13,599 bases of DNA. Origin: Aequitasia sp047973235 (lineage in GTDB: Bacteria > Bacillota > Clostridia > Lachnospirales > Lachnospiraceae). Location of the stretch: assembly GCA_047973235.1 (NCBI GenBank), contig JBKEBP010000131.1:1-13599 (forward strand). The letters run 5' to 3'. Shown here piece after piece: positions 7,683 through 13,599 of this stretch. Position numbers and translations under genes: made by a program. Every line of letters begins with the position of its first letter. Position 1 is the first letter of the stretch. The notes beneath the pieces are model-generated. The model was given only the letters and a program-made list of their open reading frames with translations. It searched no databases and was not told where the DNA came from.

Positions 7683-9566
7683 CTATTTACTTTTTACTTC
7701 ACGCCACAATTCGTTATATAACACATCGTTTTCATCACCTAAAAATTGGAATGTTTCACAATTGGTCAATTCTGCATCTGATGGAAAGGCGATGGTTGAA
7801 TTTTTAATATCTTCATCCTTGATAAGTGCACGAGCCGCCTCGTTAGGAGTAGAATAGGTAATATAATCAAAATTCATAAGTGCTATATCCGCTCTACAAA
7901 GGAAGTTTATGAATTTCTCGGCATTTTCTTTATTTTCGGCATTCTTAGGAATTACCCAAGAGTCAATCCATACATTAGAACCTTCCTTTGGAATAACGTA
8001 TTCAAGGTCTGAGTTCTCTTCTTGAGTATATATAGCTTCACCTGAGTATATTACACCTAAAGCTGCTTCATTACCTATCATTTTGTCTCGGACTTGATCT
8101 ATTACATAGGCTTGCACTAAGGGTTTTTGTTTAATTAATAGATTTTTAGCTTCATTTAGCTCGTCTCTGTCAGTAGAGTTGAGTGAGTAACCAAGGTACT
8201 TAAGTGTAATTCCAAATGCATCTCTAACAGAATCCTGCATAAGTATGTTGTCTTTGTATTTCTCATCCCATAGTACGGACCAACTATCAATTGGTTCATC
8301 AACCATTGTTTTGTTATATAGTATTCCAACAGTTCCCCAACAATAAGGAACAGAGTATTTGTTTTCAGAATCAAACTGCTTTGATTGTTCCATATATGTA
8401 TTACCTATATTTTTAATGTTTGGTATATGATCATAATTTATTTCTTGAAGTAAATCATTTTCAATCATACGCTGAATCATATAATCCGAAGGACATACAA
8501 CATCATATGAGATGGCTCCAGATGCTATTTTAGGATACATTATTTCATTCGTTTCATATTCTTCATATATAACTGAAATACCTGTTTCTTCTTCAAACAT
8601 TGTTAATACATCAGGATCCAGATATTCACCCCAGTTATACACAATGACTTGTTCATTTCCGTTACCGGCGTTTTGTCTTCCATAGAAAATACCGCCGAAT
8701 ATAATTATAACACCCATAAAGGCCGGCAGAATACGTCGGAATAATATCCGCTTAATTTTTCTTTTTTTGACATAGCTTGCACTAAGGGCTTTATCGTTTA
8801 AATTATTTGACTTCGGAGAAAGATTAATAAGCAGTAGTAACAATAGAACAGTTACAAACATCAAGGTTGAAAGTGCATATATTTCAGGTTTTATTCCTTT
8901 TCTAAGTTCACTATATATCTTAGTTGAGAGGGTGTCCACGCCCGGTCCTTTTGTAAAGTGAGTGATTATAAAATCATCTAGTGACATAGTAAACGCAAGA
9001 AGAAAGCCCGAAGCGATTCCTGGAAATATATCGGGTAATGTCACATTAAAAAATGCATACACAGGCGAAGCGCCGAGATCTAATGCCGCTTCATATGTAC
9101 TAATGCTGGTTTGCTTAAGTTTTGGCATAACGCTTAATATAACATAAGGAATATTAAAGGTTATATGTGCTATCAAAATAGTAGAAAATCCCATATTAAA
9201 ACGAAGTGCAATAAATAATAACATAAGAGAAATACCTGTAACAATATCAGCATTTAACATAGGAATATTGGTTATTCCCATCATAATAGTGCGGAACTTC
9301 TTTTGTACTTTCTGCATTCCCATAGCAGCTGCGGTACCTACTACTGTAGCTATGGCGGCACTAAGCAGGGCTATTATAAGTGTTGTATATAAAGCATTCA
9401 TAATAGCTTCATCCTGAAATAGTGACGAATACCATTTGAGAGTAAATCCGCCCCATTTTGCGCGAGTTTTCGAATTATTAAAAGATAGAACCATTAAAGT
9501 TACAATGGGAGAGTATAGCAATATAAATATAAGTACAAGATAAGTACGTTGTAAAAAATTCTTCAT
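7683..9566 (-). CDS. potCD: Spermidine/putrescine ABC transporter, PotC permease fused to PotD binding protein
   Basis: A 627-residue fusion. Residues 1-250 are a PotC-type permease with about six membrane helices and the EAA loop EAALDLGASPVYAFFNVTLP (159-178) that contacts PotA. A basic linker (KKRKIKRILFRR, 267-278) and one further membrane helix (about 280-296) lead to a PotD-type polyamine-binding domain (about 305-627). PotD features are NWGEYL (W312, Y315), VPYCWGTVGILYNK, NVWIDSWVIP (W533, D535) and STPNEAA, matching the polyamine-contacting regions of E. coli PotD. The binding domain is therefore tethered outside the membrane by a helix; no lipobox is seen at the junction. No frameshift or internal stop interrupts the join. 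Its ATG overlaps the potB stop in a TAATG arrangement, with GAGGGG (9578-9583) about eleven bases upstream. Exact substrate (spermidine or putrescine) is not decidable here. Confidence 0.93.
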   Translation of the reverse strand: MKNFLQRTYLVLIFILLYSPIVTLMVLSFNNSKTRAKWGGFTLKWYSSLFQDEAIMNALYTTLIIALLSAAIATVVGTAAAMGMQKVQKKFRTIMMGITNIPMLNADIVTGISLMLLFIALRFNMGFSTILIAHITFNIPYVILSVMPKLKQTSISTYEAALDLGASPVYAFFNVTLPDIFPGIASGFLLAFTMSLDDFIITHFTKGPGVDTLSTKIYSELRKGIKPEIYALSTLMFVTVLLLLLLINLSPKSNNLNDKALSASYVKKRKIKRILFRRILPAFMGVIIIFGGIFYGRQNAGNGNEQVIVYNWGEYLDPDVLTMFEEETGISVIYEEYETNEIMYPKIASGAISYDVVCPSDYMIQRMIENDLLQEINYDHIPNIKNIGNTYMEQSKQFDSENKYSVPYCWGTVGILYNKTMVDEPIDSWSVLWDEKYKDNILMQDSVRDAFGITLKYLGYSLNSTDRDELNEAKNLLIKQKPLVQAYVIDQVRDKMIGNEAALGVIYSGEAIYTQEENSDLEYVIPKEGSNVWIDSWVIPKNAENKENAEKFINFLCRADIALMNFDYITYSTPNEAARALIKDEDIKNSTIAFPSDAELTNCETFQFLGDENDVLYNELWREVKSK

Positions 9567-10396
9567 TACATCAATGACCCCTCTCCATCTTTATCGTATT
9601 TAGCAATCATAGCCATACTAATTATAATAAATATCATGAGAACAAGTGAAAGAGCACTACCTACATTCCAGTTGCTGCCCTGTTTAAATTCCTGTTCAAT
9701 AACATTTCCAATAAGCAGTATCTTACTTCCGCCTAGTAAATCAGAAATAACAAAGGTCGTTAAAGCAGGGACAAACACCATAGTAATGCCGCTTATTATA
9801 CCGGGAACACTAAGTGGCAGTATAACTCTCATAAATGACTGAAATGCATTAGCACCCAAGTCCTTAGCTGCATCCAAGACATCCTTATCAATTTTTATCA
9901 ACACATTATAAATCGGCAACACCATAAAAGGCAGAAAATTATATACCATTCCTAAGACTATTGCTGCGGGAGTATTAATTATATTAAGAGAGGGTAGATT
10001 TAGTGTATTTAAAATAGTATTTATAACACCATTTTTTTCCAATAAATTTTGCCATGCAAGTGTTCTTAGCAGAAAGTTCATCCACATTGGCAGTATGAAA
10101 ATGAGTACTACAAAGGAGCTTTTATTAACGCCAATATTAGACAGAATCATTGCAAGAGGATATGCTAATAGTAAGCAAATGGCAGTACTGATTAATGATA
10201 GTAATAGAGCTAGACCAAGTGCTTTTAAATTCTCCTGAGACGTTATTTTTGCTATGTTTGCCAGAGTGAAATTACTATCTGTATCTGTGAGACCATAGTA
10301 AAATATCATCAGTAAAGGTATTAGTGTAAATGCAATTGTCCATACTAGATATGGTCCATATAAAAATCTGTTAAAAAACTTATTTTTACTCTTCAA
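9566..10396 (-). CDS. potB: Spermidine/putrescine ABC transporter permease PotB
   Basis: An integral membrane subunit (276 residues) that forms the polyamine channel with the PotC part of the fused neighbour. Six hydrophobic segments are seen, near 13-36, 55-85, 93-118, 140-166, 200-222 and 245-268. The binding-protein-dependent permease EAA loop appears as DAAKDLGANAFQSFMRVILP, which docks with the PotA ATPase. The start codon is TTG (10396-10394); AGGAGG (10406-10411 read on the - strand) lies nine bases upstream, inside the last codons of potA. The gene overlaps potA by 11 bases and its TAA shares one base with the potCD ATG, so translation of the three subunits is probably coupled. Confidence 0.93.
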   Translation of the reverse strand: MKSKNKFFNRFLYGPYLVWTIAFTLIPLLMIFYYGLTDTDSNFTLANIAKITSQENLKALGLALLLSLISTAICLLLAYPLAMILSNIGVNKSSFVVLIFILPMWMNFLLRTLAWQNLLEKNGVINTILNTLNLPSLNIINTPAAIVLGMVYNFLPFMVLPIYNVLIKIDKDVLDAAKDLGANAFQSFMRVILPLSVPGIISGITMVFVPALTTFVISDLLGGSKILLIGNVIEQEFKQGSNWNVGSALSLVLMIFIIISMAMIAKYDKDGEGSLM

Positions 10397-11459
10397 CTGC
10401 TACTGCCTCCTCGTGTTCAGATTCGGGTTTTTTCATAATCTGTATATTAAACGGATCAACCTGTATACCAACAAAAGTACCAACGGAAAACATATCAGTG
10501 CTGTGTACAAGCCAAGCGTAATTATTAGCTTCGACTTCCATTTCATAATGAACGCCTTTAAATATTAAATGTGTAACAACACCACTTATTATGCCATCCT
10601 CAGGTTTAACTAATTCAACATCTTCGGGACGTATGACGGCATCTACCGGTTTATTCATACCAAAGCCCTTATCAACGCATTCAAAATCAACACCTAGTAT
10701 TTTGACCAGCTCATCCTTAACCATAAGAGCTGAAATGATGTTACTTTCGCCAATAAAGTCAGCGACAAAGGCATTTTGAGGTTCATTATATATATCTTCA
10801 GGAGATCCAATTTGTTGGATATGCCCTTGGTTCATAACAATAATTGTATCTGACATTGTAAGAGCTTCTTCCTGATCATGAGTCACATAAATAAAAGTAA
10901 TTCCCAACTCATTCTTCATCCTAATTAATTCGTATTGCATATCTTGCCTTAATTTAAGGTCAAGGGCACCGAGGGGTTCATCAAGTAATAGAACCTTCGG
11001 TTCATTAACTATAGCCCTTGCAATAGCAATCCGCTGTTGTTGTCCACCGCTTAAGGAGTCAGGCATTCTGTCTTCAAATCCTTCAAGATTAACTAGTTTA
11101 AGTGCATATTTGATTTTGTCTTCAATATATTCTTTGGATTTACCTTTAATTTTCAAACCGAATGCAATATTATCTGCAATTGTCATATGTGTAAATAAAG
11201 CATATTTCTGAAACACAGTATTTATTTGCCTTTTATTAGGTGATATTTCCGTTACGTTTTTTCCGTCAAAGATTACTTCGCCGGAATCAGGTGATTCGAA
11301 ACCGCCGAGAATTCTAAGAAGAGTAGTCTTACCACAGCCACTCGGTCCCAATAGCGTCAAAAATTCATTTTCTTTTATATTTAGATTAAGGTTATCTAAT
11401 ACAATATTGCTCCCAAAGGCTTTTGACAAATTTTTGATATCAATTAATGTGTTTTGCAT
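10386..11459 (-). CDS. potA: Spermidine/putrescine ABC transporter ATP-binding protein PotA
   Basis: The cytoplasmic ATPase (357 residues) that powers polyamine import through PotB and PotCD. The nucleotide-binding domain has Walker A GPSGCGKTT (38-46), Q-loop Q84 in VFQKYALF, signature LSGGQQQR (136-143), Walker B VLLLDEP (156-162) with catalytic E161, and switch histidine H194 in YVTHDQEEAL. The C-terminal part (about 240-350) is a TOBE-like regulatory domain with VIRPEDVEL. Its acidic tail (ESEHEEAVAVEE) is encoded by the DNA that carries the potB ribosome binding site. GGAGG (11468-11472) lies eight bases before the ATG, and the gene starts 15 nt after the regulator stop. Related CUT1/MOI-type importers share these motifs; the polyamine assignment rests on the PotB and PotD neighbours. 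Confidence 0.95.
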   Translation of the reverse strand: MQNTLIDIKNLSKAFGSNIVLDNLNLNIKENEFLTLLGPSGCGKTTLLRILGGFESPDSGEVIFDGKNVTEISPNKRQINTVFQKYALFTHMTIADNIAFGLKIKGKSKEYIEDKIKYALKLVNLEGFEDRMPDSLSGGQQQRIAIARAIVNEPKVLLLDEPLGALDLKLRQDMQYELIRMKNELGITFIYVTHDQEEALTMSDTIIVMNQGHIQQIGSPEDIYNEPQNAFVADFIGESNIISALMVKDELVKILGVDFECVDKGFGMNKPVDAVIRPEDVELVKPEDGIISGVVTHLIFKGVHYEMEVEANNYAWLVHSTDMFSVGTFVGIQVDPFNIQIMKKPESEHEEAVAVEE

Positions 11460-11474
11460 ATATTAATCCTCCAT

Positions 11475-12011
11475 TTAAAAACTGGGTGGTGTACTTACCC
11501 ATAATATAGTTGCACCTTTTGTGCCTGCTTTTATATAATGTTCCTTAGAAGGTGTGAAATAAAATGATTCACCTTTGTTTGCTCTATAAATACGTTTTCC
11601 TAAGCAAATAGAGATACTGCCTTTAATAACAAAGCCAAATTCTTCACCTTCATGTGGAACATCCTTGTAGGTAGAGCCGTCAGGCTCCAAAGTTAAACGT
11701 ATTGGTTCCATCATATTTTTTTGAGCGTTTGGAATTATCCATTCGGTCTTGTTTTTTAGTTCCAAATCAATTTTTTCAAAATAATCCGAATCATGCCATA
11801 CTATTTGCTCGTCTTCATCATCACTGAAAAACTCGTTGATTGAAGTCCCAAGACACTGCAGTATGTCAATAAGAGTGGCAATAGAAGGAGAGGTTTGGTC
11901 TCGTTCCAGTTGTGATATAAAACTTTTTGATAATTCTGCACGATCAGCCAATTCCTCTTGCGTAAGATTTTTACCGATTCGCAATTCCTTTAATTTTTTT
12001 CCAATAATCAT
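11475..12011 (-). CDS. XRE-family HTH regulator with cupin domain, likely controlling the pot operon
   Basis: A 178-residue transcription regulator. Residues 1-60 form an XRE/Cro-type helix-turn-helix (KLKELRIGKNLTQEELADRA, then ELSKSFISQLERDQTSPSI). Residues about 100-178 form a small beta-barrel cupin (DVPHEGEEFGFVIKGSISI, then GESFYFTPSKEHYI) that probably senses a small ligand. The architecture matches PuuR-like polyamine regulators. A longer in-frame start exists at 12023 but has no ribosome binding site. The ATG at 12011 has GGGAG (12017-12021) five bases upstream and gives the typical N-terminus MIIGKKLKEL, so it was chosen. As first gene of the pot operon, next to a palindrome at 12041-12055, it probably represses its own operon according to polyamine level; the ligand and the sign of regulation are inferred. 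Confidence 0.88.
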   Translation of the reverse strand: MIIGKKLKELRIGKNLTQEELADRAELSKSFISQLERDQTSPSIATLIDILQCLGTSINEFFSDDEDEQIVWHDSDYFEKIDLELKNKTEWIIPNAQKNMMEPIRLTLEPDGSTYKDVPHEGEEFGFVIKGSISICLGKRIYRANKGESFYFTPSKEHYIKAGTKGATILWVSTPPSF

Positions 12012-12040
12012 AAATGCTCCCATCGCTAGTGTAGTAAATA

Positions 12041-12055
12041 TGAACTCAAAGTTCA
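12041..12055. promoter_or_regulatory. Candidate operator palindrome of the pot operon
   Basis: TGAACTCAAAGTTCA is a perfect 6-3-6 inverted repeat. The symmetry extends outward as AATA/TATT if one extra base is allowed on one side. It lies between the pot promoter -10 box (12082-12087) and the regulator start (12011), where a bound dimeric XRE repressor would block early transcription. No second copy was noticed in the window. Confidence 0.5.
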
Positions 12056-12081
12056 GTATTTGTAAACATATGCTAATAAAT

Positions 12082-12109
12082 ATTATACAGATTTAAAAAA
12101 AATATGCAA
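12082..12109 (-). promoter_or_regulatory. Candidate sigma-A promoter of the pot operon
   Basis: Read on the - strand, TTGCAT (12109-12104) and a perfect TATAAT (12087-12082) are 16 nt apart. Transcription would start near 12075, leaving a leader of about 64 nt that contains the palindrome at 12041-12055. The -35 box begins two bases after the T-run of the aroC terminator, so the pot operon has its own promoter immediately behind that terminator. Confidence 0.6.
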
Positions 12110-12110
12110 T

Positions 12111-12142
12111 AAAAAACAAAGGATTTTTTAAAAAATCCTTTG
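12111..12142 (-). terminator. Intrinsic terminator of aroC
   Basis: A 13-bp perfect inverted repeat (CAAAGGATTTTTT and AAAAAATCCTTTG, 12117-12142) is followed on the - strand by six T residues (12116-12111). It lies about 37 nt beyond the aroC stop codon. The A/T centre means that the terminal base pairs form the loop. The + strand side is also fairly T-rich, but no + strand gene ends here. Confidence 0.75.
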
Positions 12143-12178
12143 CAATATTTTTATGTATGCAAATCAAAAGCTATAGTT

Positions 12179-13276
12179 CTATATATATAATTTCTTGATA
12201 TTATCAAGTTTAGAGCTCATGTTATTAATTAGTGCGTCAAAAAGAGTAACAGCAGCCATTGATTCTACTACAACTACGGCCCTAGGAACAATAATAGGAT
12301 CATGTCTGCCTTTGATTTCTATTTCAATGTTTTCCAAATTCCTGTTTACGGTATTTTGCGGGATGGCAATAGAGGGGGTGGGTTTAACACTTGCTCTAAA
12401 TATAATGGTAGAGCCATCGCTAATACCACCTAGAATACCACCCGAATGATTCGTCATCTTTTTAATACTATTATCGGATGCTATAAAAGAATCATTATTT
12501 TGACTGCCAAGCATAGTTGATACTTTGGCACCATCGCCAAACTCAATACTCTTAATAGCACCAATTGACATTATTGCTTTAGAGAGATCTGCATCTAATT
12601 TATCGAATACAGGATCTCCGATTCCCGCAGGCGCATTTGTAATTTGACACTCTATTATACCGCCTGTTGAGTTTTTTGTTTCCATGCATTTTTTTAAAAA
12701 CAATTCAGCTTTATCAGCTTTTTCAGCATTTGGCATATATAGTGGATTATTATTTATTTCTTCTAAATCATATTCTGTAGATTCAATTTCGATAGAGCCA
12801 ATACTCTTTGTATATGCAATTACTTTAATACCGAGTTCTTTAAGAAGCTTTGATGCGATTGCACCGGCAGCAACTCGCCCGATAGTTTCGCGACCGGAAG
12901 AACGTCCTCCACCTCGATAATCTCGAAAACCATATTTAGCATCAAAAGTAAAGTCGGCATGACTTGGTCTATAAACATCTTTTATATCGTCATAATCCTT
13001 TGAAAATTGGTCTTTATTAAATACAATTAATGAAATAGGAGTGCCTGTAGTTACTCCTTCAAACACTCCCGACAGTATTTCAATCGTGTCTGATTCACTT
13101 CTTTTTGTTGTATATTTACTCTGTCCCGGTTTCCGTCTATTAAGAAATATTTGAATGTCTGACTCGCATAATTCAAGGCCTGCGGGACATCCATCTATTA
13201 CAACACCTATTGCTTTGCCGTGTGACTCACCCCATGTACTTATTTTGAAGTTGTTACCAAATATTGAACCTGACAT
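12179..13276 (-). CDS. aroC: Chorismate synthase
   Basis: The last enzyme of the shikimate pathway converts 5-enolpyruvylshikimate-3-phosphate to chorismate, using reduced FMN without net redox change. The form chosen here has 365 residues. Signatures are all visible: GESHGKAIGVVIDG with H19, RRKPGQSKYTTKR (from 47), YRPSHADF with H106, RGGGRSSGRET (121-131) and GRHDPIIVPRA near the C-terminus. The two histidines correspond to the conserved catalytic pair. A longer in-frame ATG at 13291 would add MKENS, but that stretch encodes AAGGAG (13288-13283), an ideal ribosome binding site six bases before the ATG at 13276, and the shorter N-terminus MSGSIFGNNFKIS matches the family. It appears monocistronic, with its own terminator at 12111-12142. 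No flavin reductase domain is fused, so reduced FMN must come from elsewhere. Confidence 0.96.
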   Translation of the reverse strand: MSGSIFGNNFKISTWGESHGKAIGVVIDGCPAGLELCESDIQIFLNRRKPGQSKYTTKRSESDTIEILSGVFEGVTTGTPISLIVFNKDQFSKDYDDIKDVYRPSHADFTFDAKYGFRDYRGGGRSSGRETIGRVAAGAIASKLLKELGIKVIAYTKSIGSIEIESTEYDLEEINNNPLYMPNAEKADKAELFLKKCMETKNSTGGIIECQITNAPAGIGDPVFDKLDADLSKAIMSIGAIKSIEFGDGAKVSTMLGSQNNDSFIASDNSIKKMTNHSGGILGGISDGSTIIFRASVKPTPSIAIPQNTVNRNLENIEIEIKGRHDPIIVPRAVVVVESMAAVTLFDALINNMSSKLDNIKKLYI

Positions 13277-13303
13277 GCTATTCTCCTTCATACTTTTTTA
13301 ATA

Positions 13304-13309
13304 ATTATA
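13304..13309 (-). promoter_or_regulatory. Possible -10 box of the aroC promoter
   Basis: On the - strand a perfect TATAAT lies 28 nt upstream of the aroC start at 13276. No convincing -35 box is found 16-18 nt upstream (the sequence there reads GTAGAA), so strength is unclear. The box sits in the 148-base divergent gap shared with the + strand gene at 13425. Confidence 0.3.
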
Positions 13310-13332
13310 CACGAAAATTCAAATAATTCTAC

Positions 13333-13361
13333 TGTACATTTTTAAATAGTAGTAATATAAT
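13333..13361 (+). promoter_or_regulatory. Candidate promoter of the partial + strand gene at 13425
   Basis: TGTACA (13333-13338, four of six bases matching TTGACA) and a perfect TATAAT (13356-13361) are separated by 17 nt. The start would be near 13368, leaving a leader of about 57 nt. It is divergent from aroC. Confidence 0.5.
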
Positions 13362-13424
13362 GGTGAATAGAGGTGTGCTAACCTTAGTGTAACAGTATAA
13401 AGATATTTTTAAGGAGTTGTTTTA

Positions 13425-13599
13425 ATGGGGTTAAAAAATACGGATAGGTATGGGAACGATATTAATTCAAATATAATCATTGAAGAAACGATGCTCGAAT
13501 TTTATGATAGTTTAAAGAACGAGGGAAATGAATTTGAAAGAATTAAAGAAGAGCCTAAAGCAGTTGAAGAAGAGCCAAAAGCGATTGAAGAAGAACCTT
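13425..13599 (+). CDS. Unrecognised acidic repeat protein (5' part, runs off the window)
   Basis: An open frame starts at ATG 13425, preceded by AAGGAG (13411-13416) eight bases upstream and by a plausible promoter at 13333-13361, and continues past the window end (58 codons visible). The N-terminus begins MGLKNTDRYGNDINSN and contains a probably helical segment (IIEETMLEFYDSLKNE). From residue 41 it enters a heptad tandem repeat of the form [K/E]EEPKA[V/I]. No signal peptide or membrane segment is seen, so the visible part looks cytoplasmic. The repeat may be a flexible acidic linker leading to a domain outside the window. I do not recognise the family. That it is a real gene is well supported by the start signals; its function is unknown. 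Confidence 0.65.
   Translation, partial: MGLKNTDRYGNDINSNIIIEETMLEFYDSLKNEGNEFERIKEEPKAVEEEPKAIEEEP
13545..13599 (+). repeat. In-frame 21-bp tandem repeat encoding EEEPKA[V/I]
   Basis: Two full 21-base units and a third incomplete one are visible, encoding KEEPKAV, EEEPKAI and EEEP. The copies differ at synonymous positions (CCT/CCA and GCA/GCG codons), so the repeat is not freshly duplicated. It is cut by the window end, so copy number is unknown. Confidence 0.75.

Noticed and set aside
12684..12920. A + strand open frame of 78 codons
   Set aside because: It is antisense to the conserved FMN-binding part of aroC, with no supporting ribosome binding site or recognisable protein.
13545..13599. 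Direct repeats at the window end considered as a CRISPR or intergenic repeat
   Set aside because: The units are contiguous, 21 bases long, in frame and vary at third codon positions, which is coding repetition; there are no spacers.
1..13599. Mobile elements, phage genes, defence systems, tRNA or rRNA genes
   Set aside because: No transposase, integrase, long flanking inverted repeats, CRISPR repeats, cloverleaf or rRNA segment was seen; apart from the partial gene at the right edge, all large frames belong to known housekeeping or transport families.

Overview
The window is an AT-rich, gene-dense stretch of bacterial chromosome. It most likely comes from a low-GC Firmicute of class Clostridia, plausibly Lachnospiraceae. 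The reasons are strong GAGGAG-type ribosome binding sites, intrinsic terminators, a Gram-positive-type sigma-70 factor, a dgt-dnaG-rpoD-trmK-nif3 gene order, and a potA-potB-potCD operon led by an XRE-cupin regulator. The taxonomic call is inference from gene content and order; no rRNA or other marker is present.

Left part (about 1-7600, + strand). A bidirectional terminator-like hairpin (20-71) closes whatever lies upstream. A 370-base leader follows, with two sigma-A-type promoters (165-193 and 302-331) separated by a terminator-like hairpin (246-283). These feed a co-directional cluster of six genes: a dGTP triphosphohydrolase-like HD enzyme, DNA primase, the housekeeping sigma factor, the tRNA m1A22 methyltransferase TrmK, a Nif3-family metalloprotein, and a uridine kinase-like nucleoside kinase with a degenerate TGS/ThrRS-like N-terminal half. 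This is a Clostridia-type version of the macromolecular synthesis operon. A hairpin without a U-tract lies between rpoD and trmK and may set different expression for the two halves. A perfect 17-bp hairpin (7627-7664) ends the cluster and also terminates the operon converging on it.

Right part (about 7680-12110, - strand). A compact polyamine uptake operon reads regulator, potA, potB, potCD. Intergenic spacing is very short and the last three genes overlap. The last gene fuses the PotC permease to the PotD substrate-binding protein, so binding protein and channel are made 1:1 and the binding domain is membrane-tethered instead of being a lipoprotein. The regulator has an XRE helix-turn-helix plus a cupin domain. 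A perfect 6-3-6 palindrome lies between its promoter and its start codon and is a good candidate autoregulatory operator.

Far right (12111-13599). aroC (chorismate synthase, - strand) has its own terminator, which abuts the pot promoter. Divergent from aroC, a new + strand gene begins at 13425 and runs off the window. It encodes an acidic protein entering a heptad EEEPKA[V/I] repeat and was not recognised.

Most of the window is well-understood housekeeping sequence and I see no clear undescribed multi-gene system. The more unusual points are the PotCD fusion with its candidate operator, the promoter-terminator-promoter leader of the dgt operon, and the truncated repeat protein at the right edge. 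Three start codons (trmK, the regulator, aroC) were moved downstream of the longest reading frame on ribosome-binding-site and family grounds.
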